The position numbers were made by a program, and so were the translations under genes. A DNA stretch of 64,000 nucleotides from Glossina fuscipes (taxonomy: Eukaryota > Arthropoda > Insecta > Diptera > Glossinidae), in NCBI RefSeq assembly GCF_014805625.2, contig NW_023998464.1, positions 8,613,775 through 8,677,774 on the forward strand, written 5' to 3'. Below, one piece after another: positions 23,112 through 35,660 of the stretch (position 1 is the stretch's first letter; the number at the start of each line of letters is the position of its first letter). Under the pieces are notes generated by a model. It made no database searches and was not told where the DNA came from. It saw only the letters and a program-made list of their open reading frames with translations.

Positions 23112-26100
23112 TATGTTTCACCTTAAATTCACCATATATTTTGTTAACAATAGTATGCACACGACACGGCAATCAATATTAAATGAAAATAAACAAAAAG
23201 AATACATTTTTAAATAATTTTTTCCTTTTTTTTTATATTTTTTAGTTGATGGATTGTTCGATTTCGCTGCCTAAAGGAACAAATTCGCTATGACTTTCCC
23301 GATTCATGAACTTATGAATGAAATATCATCAACGAACTTTACTTTATCTATTAATTCAGTTGCTCATGTCATGGAAATATGTTTGCATTATTTCATTGCA
23401 AGATTTCGCTCTGTTCCGATGCAAGAGTCACTCAAAAATTTCATAGGTGGCGAAATGTTTCTGCTTAGAAATCAAACCAAGCATGTGATATGAGAGTCCT
23501 TGTGATTATGGAAACAATTTGTAACAAAATCTGATCTAGCAAATAAATTTTGAACCTCTCTGAATTTATCTTATTCAAACTATACGAAGAAATATCTCAA
23601 CTTCGTTAAAATATGAAACAATCAATTCGAAGCTCCAGTTTGCTTTTTTCATTTTCATTTCATTATTCATTCTTAACTCTTATAAGAAGTGCTCAAGCTA
23701 ACCTTTTAACGGCACTAAGGGAAATATATTCTCCTTATCTGCTTTTTATTTTTCTTGAATGTTAAAATAGAACGTATACCGACGGCAATTAGCTAAACGG
23801 GGAACTTTAGCAAAAAAAAGAACTCTCAAAGGTGAAACACAATGCAGGCTCATTAGGATTTGCCTGCCAGTGTCATAAAGCAAAGTAGCTTTATGCAGCT
23901 GGCGGTTGACGAAAAGATAACGGTTAGATCTATTTGATGCGTTCCATTAAATTATGGTGAAGTCAAATAGGAAACCGGGAACGTTTAGAAAAAAAAAGAA
24001 TATTCAAATAGTAAGCCCAACGCAGACTTATTAAGAATTTTTCGGCCTGAGCTGCCAAAGCCAAGGGACGTCGCCGTGTAAGCTAATGATACGTATTTGA
24101 TAAGACTGAAAGAGAGTCGAACACGATCAACTGCTCTGAATTGGGCAGACTAATTCTCTACTTCTAACGCGATTGAATCGCACAATTAAGGTAAGTCATA
24201 CAAAACTGACCGTTAGAGAAAGCATCGTCTTCCATTAGGACAATGTCAGACTACTTATGTTTATTATAATAACGCTTTAAAGGTTGAGAAAGCCTAATAG
24301 CTACAGTTTTACTAAGTCCAAATCGCGTTTGATAATCGCTTGGTTTTTCTGCCTGGTATAGTCGCTGTTGATGAGAACGACAAAGTTTTGTTTTGATAAA
24401 CTTTCTTTAAAATATAAAAAAATTGTGTTTGAATTTTGATGAAAAAGGCAGGAGACTATACAACCCGCTAGTATAATAGATAAGTAGTTAAATAAGCAAA
24501 TATGCGAATATATAGTGAAATAAATATTGGAACGAATAAATAAATAGGATCATTCAGAATACCTGCCCGAAGGCGTGCCCGGTTGGATATAACTTGCAAA
24601 CAACATGTCGGAGCAGCTGACATTCTCTCACTGCAATGCTACTGTTGCCATTTATAACACCGATGGGAGACAAAAAACGATTAATCTCATAATTTTTGCA
24701 AAACACGTGCCAGAGAAAATATAATGTAAATAGAAAAAATTTGCCTCTAACTTGACCTACTTTAAACGAAGAAATTTCGTCTGAAAGTAAAATCAAATTA
24801 ATAGGAGCAAAGATGAAGGCGCTATAAGCTCGGTTCAACAAAAATATATATGGTAAAGGTTGCGATGAACCAGCCGAACGTGTGCAAACCTAACAACATA
24901 CATACATCCCCGTATGCCTTTATGCACGCATTATTTCTTATTTATACATCAAGGGCGGTTGTGAAAATGGGTTAAAAATAAAGTATTTCATGTTGTTGAA
25001 TAGATAGCAACTTGTTGATTAGATATGAACTGTGCCAATGATTTTTGTAAACACTTTTAACAGCAAAAAAAAAAATAAATAAATAAACGAAATAAAACTC
25101 TATTTATATTACATTCCTAAAGTGCTTGTTTACGGCCTGTGTAGAACCCACATAATGTTGAATTAGAAATGTTCTTCCAGCGAGTAGATGCATTATAAGC
25201 ACGTAATTAAACAAATTCGTACAAAAGTGCGACACAATTTTTGAGGTACAAATCAATCATTTGAAGCTAGAAAATAAGTAAAGGAAATTTTCAAATTTTT
25301 TAGGTCAACTTTTTTAGGCTCATACTTACCGCTTTCATTCTGCTTGCTAATATGCACACTTCCACGGCATAAAATATATTTTTCGACGCAAAATTCAAAA
25401 AATTAGCTCTGTTTATCTTTCCTCTAGTTTAATAGCATGCAATAACGAGTGTAGCAACAAAATTATTCATTTAAGTCATAATACTTTAATGAATTCTCTT
25501 ACGATGTTACATAATGGACCTTTTCAATATTTCTTCACACATCTTCGCAGATCGTCGTTTAAACTACGGCGAATTTGTTATGTGAAGGAGAGAAGTAGCT
25601 TTTAGGTGAATTTTAACAGTGCACAATATCATATAATATAATAATAATAATGGGATGTATTAATAAAATTACTTTTATACTTTTACGGCTTTTCTGCTTT
25701 TCTTAGTTTAAAAAACATCATTATATATATCCTGCTCTTTATTGCAAATATAATTAACTACATAAATGCATTCGTAATTTCAAAGCTGCGCAACTTTATT
25801 ACGTAAGCGTCATTATCTAATTGAATCGTTGTTTCGTTGTTATCACATGGGCTATTTAGCTTTGAAAAATGAGGAGTAATTGGCTTTTGGATAACTTTCC
25901 CCTATATTAGAGAGTTTGTATGCGTGCATTAATGTACCTATAAGTGGCTTTGTTTCTTTTTTGCTTGGAATGGGTACTGACAAGCATAAGCGTAATTGCG
26001 CGGTGACTTTGAGTCACTTTTGAACTGTAAGCACATATATATTGATTATTGCATATTGCATTTTCAAAAAATATATAGCCCGTGCATAATATTGAATATT

Positions 26101-26349
26101 TGTATTATTTAATTATGTCCAAAATTCTTATAAACGACTAAGAGTCGACTGGTAAGTCTACGATTAAATATATCAACTTCAGGAGATGTTTAAGATTTAG
26201 CTGATGAATACTTGCCATTATCATTCCTACGACTTTGGGTGCTACATTGACACCGATATTCACGCTAATTAATCGTATTTATCCCGCTGGTCGATGAAAA
26301 TCGCAAATTATTAGATCACTATCTTTTACAAGAATACCAAATTTTAATT
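23112..26349. other. Intergenic DNA with one diverged tandem pair
   Basis: AT-rich. Two diverged units, near 23796-23880 and 23970-24062, share the layout 'GGGAACnTTTAG', A-run, 'GAAnnnTCAAA', 'CAnnGCAG', 'ATTA-GA-TTT' and 'GCC...AAAGC'. No gene is supported. The minus-strand frame at 24554-24841 is open, but I could not link it to a family or to splice sites. Confidence 0.4.
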
Positions 26350-27060
26350 TTTATACCCACCATAGAACGATGAGAGGTATATTCACTTTGTCAAAACGTT
26401 TGCAATGCCCAGGAGGAGGTATCAGGGAGCACCACAAACTGCATATATTTACAAAGCATCACAAAGTATATATTTTCGTGGTTCACATCAAATTCTAAAT
26501 CGACTTAAGCTTGTCCGTCTGACCGGCTGTCTGCCTGTGTAATTTCTGTTGTAAACATTCCCCTAGCCGCAGAATTTAAACTAAATAAATATAAATTTGG
26601 CAGCGACATTGGAAGTTCTTGCGCGCAGGTTGAAAATTAAAAACGGGCCAAGTGGGTCGTAGGGCACGCGCACAGCACCACGTAAACTGAGAATACCTCT
26701 GTTTTTCCAAGGAGATGAAAATTTGGTTTTTTGCTCATTACTCATAAACTATAGCAGACAAATGTACAAAAATTTGAAGGTATATTATATGGGCGATGCT
26801 GTAGCATCTGTGCACAAAATGGAAAACACGGAAACAAGTCAGAAACCCCATAAAGTGTACAAATTCTTGGCCAGTTACAACCCTTGAATGCACCTAAACT
26901 TGTCCTCAGTTGGGCTATCCATCTGTCTGTTTGCGTAACTTTGTAGTATGTGTAGTAAGCATCTTCCCTTCATCCCATCGCCCGGAAACAAGGTATAATT
27001 TTTTGTATTTTATCACGAAAATATATGACGAATTTTATGTGGCGAAATGAGGGAGGGTAT
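26350..27060 (+). repeat. DINE-1-like repeat family 1, near full-length copy
   Basis: This begins with 'tttatacccaccatagaacg', then 'ggtatattcactttgtcaaa' and 'cgtttgcaatgcccaggagg'. A CTGTCTGCCTGTG run, 'ttctgttgtaaacattcccc', 'gacattggaagttcttgcgc' and 'aaactatagcagacaaatg' follow. The head 'ttatacccN...gggtatattcattttg' is characteristic of DINE-1-type repeats. No coding frame. Confidence 0.75.
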
Positions 27061-28829
27061 TTAATAATCTGAAAAATTTTTAATTCTTCGGGGATAACTG
27101 GTAAGAGAAATGGGAATTTTACGTAATAACATTTTATTTATAGTACGATACTGTCGCTTTACATATTTCCAATCTCGCAATTGGTAAGTTCACGGCCAGA
27201 AGAACGGTTTGTACTTTAAAGCAAACCATGTTCGTATAGTTGGAATTTGTTGTACATTTCTTGTAGTTGAAATACTAATTCTTCTCTGTATTTAACTAAA
27301 ATGTAACTTAAACGATAGTTAATTATAAATGGTGGGTAGCCAAAACCTAGGGGCCACAGTGGTAAATACAAAAGTTCATGAAATTCAGAATATATGTAAA
27401 ATGTGGTTGCAATCATTTAAACCAAAACCCTCAAACTGACCAACTTAGCTTTAAGCTTTTATAAATACGACAATTTAATTTTAAATTTGCATTAATAACA
27501 ATTTAGTAGTGAACAACACAATGATTGAAGCAAATTGAATTTTATTTAATCTTAAATTTTATTTCTCTACTTCGAGTTTGCGTTCGTTTATGTTATGCTA
27601 TGTTAACAAGCGCAAGTGTACTAGTATATTCATATGTTTACATATTATGAAAGTATATATGTATATTATATTTATATATATATATATATATTTATACATA
27701 AAACATACGCACCGCAGTGATTTCCTTGTTTGTACATAGGCGAGTTTGTGTATATGTTCGTGCGTTTTTGCGACAACACACCAAGTCCCAAACGTAATTT
27801 TTCCGAATTCATTGAACTGCGTGAGTGTGAAAAATAACAATTTAGATAAACATTGCGTCGCCATAGGTCGCGCCACAGTTTTCTAACCCAAAAGCGTCCG
27901 CCCGTCGTCTATGGCACAATGTTATATGCATTAATATACAAGTTCAACTTCATCTTCTTAATATAAAGGGCAAGCAAGCAAGAAAGCACGTCATGAGCCC
28001 TGCGGTAAAGCGGCTCAAATTGTAAGTCAGTCGTTAACGACAGTGACGACTAAGGGATGATGATTTATGGTGTGAGAAAAAAGGTCTGAATATGTGTTGT
28101 GTGTTATTTGTGTGTTATATCCATTCACTTGCTTGCTTTTTCACTGTTCTATTGATATTTTGTTTGTAAATAGCATAACAGCCGCAACAATAATAATAGG
28201 AGCAGCGTATGATAATGTTCATGAAGGCAATGTTGATGTGACACAGAAATCATATTAATATAAATTAACGACGTGGAAAATTTAGTTTAGTAGTAAAAAC
28301 GCTCACAATGTCTTTCGCCCACTCATTTCATTCACTCAAAACTCTTCATTACATCATCATTTTACTATAGCTTATGATGATATTTGCGTTACAATAATGA
28401 TAATAGTGATGTCCAGATCGATACGAGTGATGTTAAGCCAAAAACAATGTATATATGAAACATTGGACACCATAAAGAATGCGGAGGATTCGTGCAATAG
28501 CACTTATGAACATTTAATCTAAGTCTAGCACTAAGTAAGCTATTTGATTCCTATCGGGAATTTGTTTCTATTCTTCTTTAAAAATTCATCTTAGTAATTA
28601 ATTCAATTTATGCGAAACAAAATTCATTTCCTTCGCCGTCTTACAACATCGATAACCGTAACTAATTTGTATGTATATGTCAAAATTAAAGTGCATCCAA
28701 GAAACTGAAACCAAAAAAAAGTAAATCATTTTAAATGAAATTATTCAACATAAATCTCCCAGATTAGTCTCTCTCAGCTCTCGGGTCTGTAGGGCAGTAG
28801 CTAGATTCACTGGCTTTTTTTTACATAGA
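27061..28829. other. Intergenic DNA; GC-richer patch and AT microsatellite
   Basis: An AT microsatellite occupies about 27650-27706. The patch 27770-27910 is richer in GC and CpG (GCGTCGCCATAGGTCGCG), which could be regulatory, but I find no core-promoter motif or adjacent exon. Confidence 0.35.
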
Positions 28830-29410
28830 CGTATAGGCGTTGAAGGGGTGTTCTTTCAAAAGTTTGGAACATTTTCAAATTCTTTTGCAAATTTGTAGGC
28901 GAACGAAAAACCAATTTTTTAATCCTTTTGAAAAACAGGGGCTGTTCTCACTTTACGTAGTACTGTACGCATTTTTGAACCTGCAAGCGAGCGCTTCCAG
29001 TGTTTCTGCCAAATTCAAAGTCAATAGCTTAATTTTTGCAGACAGAGCAATATTTAGAATATAGTTTACACGGGCGAACAGACGAACATGTTTAAATCGA
29101 TTCAGAAGTTCAGGAGTATCAAGAAGATATATACTTTGTAAGTACTCTTGGGCTTCCTTCTGGGCGTTGCAAACGTTTTGGAAAAATAATATACCCATTA
29201 CCGAAGATTTAACAAGTAAAAAAGTTACACTCAGTTCTGACCGAATCTCTTATGCCTATTACAGTTGTCCAATCTGCTCTCCAAGTTCTTCTATTTGATA
29301 CCCATGTCGACGGGACTATGAAGAAAAAATTAATACCCCAAGCGGTGACGTTCGCGGTATTTAATTTAGAAATAAGGCACTTGGCTGGACGCACTCTACT
29401 CTCCAAGTCC
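28830..29410 (-). repeat. DINE-1-like repeat family 1, reverse copy
   Basis: On the minus strand this reads 'ccgaattctaatt'-like ends, 'aatatattatttttccaaaacg', 'tttgcaacgcccagaaggaa', then the 'cttgatactcctgaacttctg' block. The block 'aacgtgagaacagcccctg', which matches 'aactgagaacacctc' in the copy at 6234, comes next. Further blocks at 29206-29400 belong to the same family, perhaps to a second fragment. Confidence 0.55.
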
Positions 29411-29549
29411 TTTTAGACTGCTAAAATGAACGTATGCGCCACCGTATTTATTTTACAATTAACACATTCTTATACAGATAATATAACTCGATGAGACCAA
29501 TGTATAGAATAATTTTCAACAATCTACCTTGCTTACCTTATAAGTGCTA

Positions 29550-30490
29550 CTAAAAGTGTTGAATATAGAGCAGTTCCCCATAAAGTTGATATAGCAGGCA
29601 GACAGATGCACATACTAACACCCGTTTAGAATATAATGTTAATATAATAAGACTACATATACATATACATAACATATACATAAGACTATATACATATTTC
29701 AAACGTTTTGACAAAATGAATGTATCCCTCACCCTTCAGTGATAAGTACACAATTCGCATTCCTTTGTGAGCGAAAGTTTTATATTCACCACATTTATCC
29801 TAAAAGAGACTAAAAAGAGGGAAAACTGAATTTCTGTGCTCTGCAATATCGGATGGGCGTGGTTACTTTTGTTCTGTTTTGTAGAATATACCCGGAAATT
29901 TTCACAATTTATCTTTTGTGGTTTATGAGTAATGGGCAAAAGCATCCAGAAAATAGCGATGTCCTTACTTTAGGCTGCACCATCGGTCTTTAGACCGCTA
30001 TGGACCATTTCGCATCGATTAAGCCATGTCGGTTCGTCTGTGTGTCTGTGTGTATGCGGTGTCTGTTGTTGACACGCTCCTGATCGCAAACACGAAGATA
30101 CCAACTTCAAATTTGTTAGCAACATTGAAAGTTCTTTTCCAGGCAGGTCGATATTGAAAGTAGACTAAATTGGTGAAAGCACATAGGCCTACAGCAAAGC
30201 GTAAATTGAACGCAACTTTGTTTCTCTAATCAAAAGTTGTGTGTAAATTATAAAAGATGGAAATCCGCAATTTTCTTCTCTTTGTGGAAAGCTCTACTAA
30301 TTATGTAAATATGAAATAATTCGCGAGTAATCCTAAGGTAAATAAAACATTATGTTTAAAATTATTTTGTACATTCCTCAAATGAAGATTTATTATCTGC
30401 CTAAAAATGCGTGAATTTTAAAATGAATATGGTAGACAGAAGGACGGGGTGGATTAATTTGTTCTTAACAATACCAAGGATGTGGGTGTC
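29550..30490. repeat. DINE-1-like repeat family 1, abutting copies in both orientations
   Basis: 29550-29945 is in reverse (for example 'tttcaaacgttttgacaaaatg' and 'ggatgggcgtggttac'). From about 29995 the sequence is forward ('gattaagccatgtcggttcg', 'gcaacattgaaagttctt'). The part 30350-30490 ('ttcctcaaatgaagat', 'ctgcctaaaaatgcgtg') matches 47808-47945 closely. This is either a nested or a head-to-head insertion. Confidence 0.6.
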
Positions 30491-32504
30491 AAATAAAAGG
30501 ACTTGAAGAGTAGTACGCGAAAGGAGAAGTGTGTTAATTGTAAATTAATTAGAATGTTTAATAAATTAAATCATGGGGCGTTTAGAGAAAAACGATTTCT
30601 TAGTCATTATAACCTTAATTGCCCCAAGCTTTTATGTACAGACATTCAAGATTCGACCTCAGCCGAATATAATTTTCGTATTTGTTTGGGTCCGAAGTTA
30701 GAAAAAGGGGCGAATGTCGCTTACGTGGGAAAAATAGATTACAGCGATGAAAAATTAGATCAATTACAATTTCCAAAAAAAGATGTGTTGGCATTGCTTG
30801 ATGAACTGACCAAGGCACATTTTGTCCGTTGAAGCCCTTACGGCAAGCGTATCCAAAAGAAGTGCTCGCTTCTCTTCGGAAAAATCGGGAAAATGCGGTA
30901 CATGTATGCATCTATAACGTCATACGAATGGTATTTTCTACAGATGAATTGAAAGACCATCTGTATTAGCAAAGCAACTGAAAGCGACGAAACCGAGAAC
31001 CCAAGTCGGCAATAGATGATAGAAAAAGCTTCATTTACAACGCTATTTAACGACTATTATCATTGCAACATAGACAGATTGTTAGTATATCGTTAAAATG
31101 ATAATCGGAATAAGCAAATAAAAGATTTTTCATAGCTCTTAATATAACGCATTGCTTATCTCGGCAAACAAAATATAACGATACACATATATCGTATAGT
31201 ACGTTGAGAACACAAAACACCCTCGCCCAATTCCATGACTATTGCATAACATTTACATTTGAATCGATTGGCGTTATATGACTGAATGGGCCACTTTTCG
31301 TTCGTAGTAAAATTGAAAAAGCGAAACACAGCGTAGAACTTAAAACAAAACTATAACTCGGTTAATTAACTTAACCACATAAAACTGAGCCGATAACGGT
31401 GTGTCTTCAAAATTTTCGGCGATCCTATTTCTCGGATTATTTAACTATTGAAATAGAAAAAAAGCTTTGCGAAAGTTCGCCATCAAATCAAAAATTCAAA
31501 AAATGCGGTTGTTTAAGCATTCATTAAGAAGCCTTTGGTAGTTGTCGTCATGTGTATATTTGCATCTGGCAATGCTGCCTGATGATGATTGGCTTCGGGG
31601 ACGGTTATTGGGGAAAATAGAATTCCAATCCATGATTTTAGCAAACAATGTTTACCAGTTAACGGACCGCTTCCCTGCTTACATTCTGATAATCTCATGT
31701 TTATATAAATTCTTAGAGTATTAATCCTTTCAACTAATTTTTCATTGAATAAAATTAGTCAATAAAACTTGACTTTATCGCATACATACATTATTTGGAT
31801 GTTGTTGTTTCATTAATGCGCACTTATCTATGCCCGTTCATACATATAGAGTAATATATGTCTTTTATTCGATGTGATTGAAAAATAATGAACAATCAAC
31901 GATAATTCAACATTAAGTAGGGAGCTAATCCTATTATTGGCAAAATAAAAGAAATTCACATCTCGTTCACAATCAGCGAACCAGTCAACAACACGTAAGT
32001 CAACACATTCTTATACGAGGAATAAACATTTAATGCAGACTCAGACTTCAAGTGCATACATGTGCAACGTTAGATAGTGAAATTCTGCAGTAGTGATTGA
32101 ATTTACGACAGCGATGGCAAACTTTCAACTGAGCTGACTTTTAGTAGGGATATGAATCTGTGCAAGAGAAAGTACATACGTACATATATAATTATTTTAT
32201 TTTGTTTAACTAAAGTCTTACAATAGTAGTTACGCTCCATTATGAATAGTTTTAATAACTAAAAATCATCGACAGTCAAAAAAGTTGTAAGGATTTGTTT
32301 TGGAAATAAATGAGTTCGGTAGAAGTAGGTAAGCCCAGTGACCGCTAATTTCTAGAATCACCTGTGACAAAGTGTATTCATAAACGAAAACCCTAAAAGC
32401 TTTACTAAAATCTTACTATATAGTAATATTCTAACAAAAACCCATGTGGGAACTTATTTGCTAAGCCCATTTTTTCTACGTACAAACAAGGCTTTGCCGG
32501 TTCT
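30491..32504. other. Intergenic DNA, one orphan frame
   Basis: The frame 30503-30832 begins in the tail of a family 1 repeat ('tcgacctcagccgaatataa'). It goes on into unique sequence encoding a charged segment (KLEKGANVAYVGKIDYSDEK). It lacks a good ATG and splice sites, so it is probably chance. The rest is AT-rich with no recognisable content. Confidence 0.35.
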
Positions 32505-33870
32505 TTTATTTATTTATTTATTCATTTAATTGCACATGAAATTCAACTAACACAAACTTACACCCGAATTAAATTGAGTTCTATAAATAAATCTTATCTA
32601 CTTGTTACGAATGAAGTCTTAAAAAATAGAAAAAAAAAGTAAAGAAAAATAAAACAGGATTCATGTATAATTAAACAGAAGAAAAAGAAGACAAGTAAAA
32701 AAATTATATTCGAATCTTCTACACCCATCGCCGTTCAAACAAAAAAAGGTAAAAGAACTAAATTTCCTTGCTCTATAATATGGAATGGGCGCGGCTGATA
32801 TTTTTTATGTTCAAAATAAAAGCCGGCGTAGTCGTATGGGCGCTGTAGGTTACTTCTAAATTATTTTGTATATTTGTAGGCGATATTTTTAATGCACAAA
32901 GCCTCACAAAATGACGACAACGGCCAAATGGACGGACTAACAGACGAACTTGTTTATTCTAAATTTGAAACTGGACAAGAATGAATATACCCTATCGGGT
33001 TTGTGAAGTTTGCTTCGGCGCGTTATAACAGTAGTAGAAAGAAAAATTAAATGTTGACACTCTATAATATTGCACTCTATAATATGGCACCACCCATAGA
33101 ATATGTATTCAAATTTTTATAGATTTACCTTCTGCAGTGATGATCAAAAAATAAATTGCTGTCGATTTTGAAAAACAGCGGTGATCACAGTTTACGCAGT
33201 GCTGTGGGCGTGTCATGCAAACAAACGGAAACTTTGCAAACAATTATGGCGAACGTATTTAATGCTATCTACGAATCATAGGAAGTTTAATGATTAACAG
33301 TTAATGGCATAGCTAGAGCGTGCATATTATAGGGAGTTACTTTGATAGGGTTTAAATAGTCGGATATTGGGTTTTAGATAACATTTAGATTTTTGCAAAG
33401 GCACCTAAATGGGTTGCAAAGCTCATAGTTGTATCTACATTGACTGAGCTTTATGAACATAAAGTTTCTAGAAGAGCGACTAGGAACACTGAAGTCTATC
33501 TCACGTAATAGTGTCGGCGAGTCAATAGTTCCATTTATTAATTTCACTAAAAAGGGAACACCAAGGATAAAATCTACGTCTCTCCACTGAGGTTAAGGCC
33601 AGCGAAAGCAGTCTGTCGTCATAACGAGCCAACGGAGAAGGGGGGACGTACCGTAAATTCCTCACGGCAAAAACCAGAAAACGTGTCTGAACTGACCGAA
33701 TTTAGTCAACATAGCACCTCTAGAAAGGAGACCTTACAACTCCGCAGTATTGATGAATTGATCTCAACAACCCAACGAATAGCCATACTGCAACATGTTA
33801 GTGGTCAAGCTGTTTTAGCCCACCGTTTAATAAAGCCAAGTAAAGACCTAGCTTTATTTATAGATAGCTC
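32505..33870 (-). mobile_element. LINE 3' fragment, interrupted by a family 1 repeat
   Basis: 32505-32640 matches the tail end of the LINE at 8571 in reverse ('atgaaattcaactaacaca' against the LINE end). 33370-33870 matches the C-terminal coding part in reverse: 'gcgagtcaatagttccattt' is equivalent to the region encoding INGAIDSP, and 'gtagcacctctagaaaggagacc' (variant) to the WSPSYRCY region. Between them, about 32700-33100 holds DINE-1-like family 1 sequence ('atggaatgggcgcggctgat'). The family 1 repeat therefore inserted into an already old LINE. Confidence 0.65.
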
Positions 33871-34663
33871 AAACTGCAGATTAAACCGGAATCTGTTTAG
33901 TAGGAAGAGCACCTTTTATCTCTCGCTCTATCTCTCTCTCTGAGTCTCTCTCCCATCAGAATTGCAAAATATATTATTTACGTCTGTTATTAGTGGAGTT
34001 TGCTTTCAAGAAATCAAATAAAAAATCGAGAAATTAATCTATTATTTGATAATTTATAATACTCATTAGAACTCATAGCAGTTAGTGGAAAATATTTTTA
34101 AATAATTACAAAGTAGTAAAAAATGCACAAGGGCATAAGATGGCAAAGCATTGATATACTCGGCCATTTTAAATTTTTGTAACTTAGTCCCGTCACTTTT
34201 TTGACCATAGTGCTATTACGACATCTTTGTGAACTAATGCCGGTTCTTGTTTGAAAGAAGTATATTAAGCTTTGAAACAATGTGATGCGATATATGCGAA
34301 GATTGACAAATATTTACGGATGATTCCCAATGCTTTTTAAAAGATGTGGAATAAGATTTTTATAGAAGTAATTTTTTCACCATGATTTTTGACATCCATG
34401 ATAATTTCAAAGTCGTAGTAGTCTACTCCCGAAATTTTTTAGACAAAATTTCTTGATTTTTATTATTATTATTATTTTTTTTTTTCATAGAATTTCTTTT
34501 ACGTTTTAGAGCACCTTTTTGTATCTAAATAACACACACAACAACATTAAAACAAAATCCACAGTTAAATGGAAATTTATCCACTCAAATTTTTCTTTTC
34601 TATAGCATTTACTTTAAATTAAATTTACAATTATTAAAAACTGTTTTTTGTACAAATTCGTAG
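33871..34663. other. Intergenic DNA upstream of the F-box gene
   Basis: This includes a TCTC-rich run at 33918-33954 and a poly-T stretch near 34470-34490. The promoter and 5' UTR of the F-box gene should be in the last few hundred bases. No clear TATA or initiator was picked out. Confidence 0.4.
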
Positions 34664-35407
34664 ATGTCTTCATCTAAATCTTCAGTTGCTTTAAAAGCTA
34701 CTGCAGAAATAACTACTATCCTCGATTTAAATGATGATTGCTTGCTAAATATATTCAAATACCTATCTATACAGGACGCCTTCAATATTTTAGGTTGTTT
34801 TGACTCGAGGATCGATGACGTCGCCCTTACCCGTATAGCTGATCTCAAGAATTTATGCTTTTCGCTACGCGAAGCACCCAAATTTAAGCGATGGCAATTA
34901 CAAATAATCGGACAGAATTTAGAAAGCATTTGCATTAGTGCCGGCTATATGTTATCATCGCAAATGTCTCTGAATTACCTACAAATACTTCTGAGTTCGT
35001 CTAATTCAAAACCACGCCTGCATGAGCTTACCATAAATTATGTAAAATTTAACGATGACTATTTGGACTGCGTTCTCAACGTTGTTTCTAATATAAAGTA
35101 CCTGGATTTGAGTTTCTGTCAGCTAAACGATGAGCTTTTATTGCCAATTTTGGAACGAGCTGAAAAATTGCAAATATTGAAATTAATAGCAAATTATAAT
35201 TTAGAATGCAAGTCGTTGCACCACATACAGTCCCCACACTTAAATTTTGTCGAATTGGAAATGAATCTGCGATGTGGTATTGAAGTTAAGAAATTCATAG
35301 CCGAACATGTTAACGTGAATGTTGCCGTGCATTCGCCCAGTCGTTTAAGTTACATAACATATGGACCGAACAGAAATGAAAACGAAGGAAACGACGAAAC
35401 TATTTAA
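34664..35407 (+). CDS. F-box / leucine-rich-repeat-like protein, 247 residues
   Basis: A single uninterrupted reading frame from ATG (context CGTAGATGT) to TAA. Residues about 18-62 fit an F-box: LDLNDDCLLNIFKYLSIQDA, then LGCFDSRIDDVAL, where the L-x-D-D-C-L-L-x-I-F-x-Y-L pattern is the Skp1-binding signature. The rest has leucine-rich-repeat character, for example about residues 144-180 (IKYLDLSFCQLNDELLLPIL, then LQILKL). F-box proteins are substrate receptors of SCF ubiquitin ligases; the substrate here cannot be told. It ends 1.4 kb from, and converges on, the crc stop codon. The 5' UTR may be spliced. At 247 residues it is short for an F-box/LRR protein. The alternative is a pseudogenised retrocopy, but no stops or frameshifts are seen. 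Confidence 0.8.
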   Translation: MSSSKSSVALKATAEITTILDLNDDCLLNIFKYLSIQDAFNILGCFDSRIDDVALTRIADLKNLCFSLREAPKFKRWQLQIIGQNLESICISAGYMLSSQMSLNYLQILLSSSNSKPRLHELTINYVKFNDDYLDCVLNVVSNIKYLDLSFCQLNDELLLPILERAEKLQILKLIANYNLECKSLHHIQSPHLNFVELEMNLRCGIEVKKFIAEHVNVNVAVHSPSRLSYITYGPNRNENEGNDETI

Positions 35408-35654
35408 AAAATTATTTGCTCTTAAATGGCAACTGATCTCACTAAATTATGAACTTGCACTTTGTGCATTTGCTTTAAATATTTTTTCATATCTTTCTCT
35501 GTTTCTTTTATCACAAGTCCTTTTGTCTCGCCAAATTGTCCCAAAATGTAAGGTGTATGAGCCTTTTACAAAAGGTAAGGAAAAAATGCATGACCTCAAC
35601 TGATGTTTACAGAAATATAACCTATACTCGGCCATAAACGAAAAAGAAATCTGC

Positions 35655-35660
35655 AATAAA
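35655..35660 (+). terminator. Poly(A) signal of the F-box gene
   Basis: AATAAA 248 bases after the stop codon at 35407; the first canonical hexamer downstream that I could find. Confidence 0.5.

Noticed and set aside
34609..34935. Minus-strand 108-codon frame at the start of the F-box gene
   Set aside because: A shadow of the F-box coding frame on the other strand.
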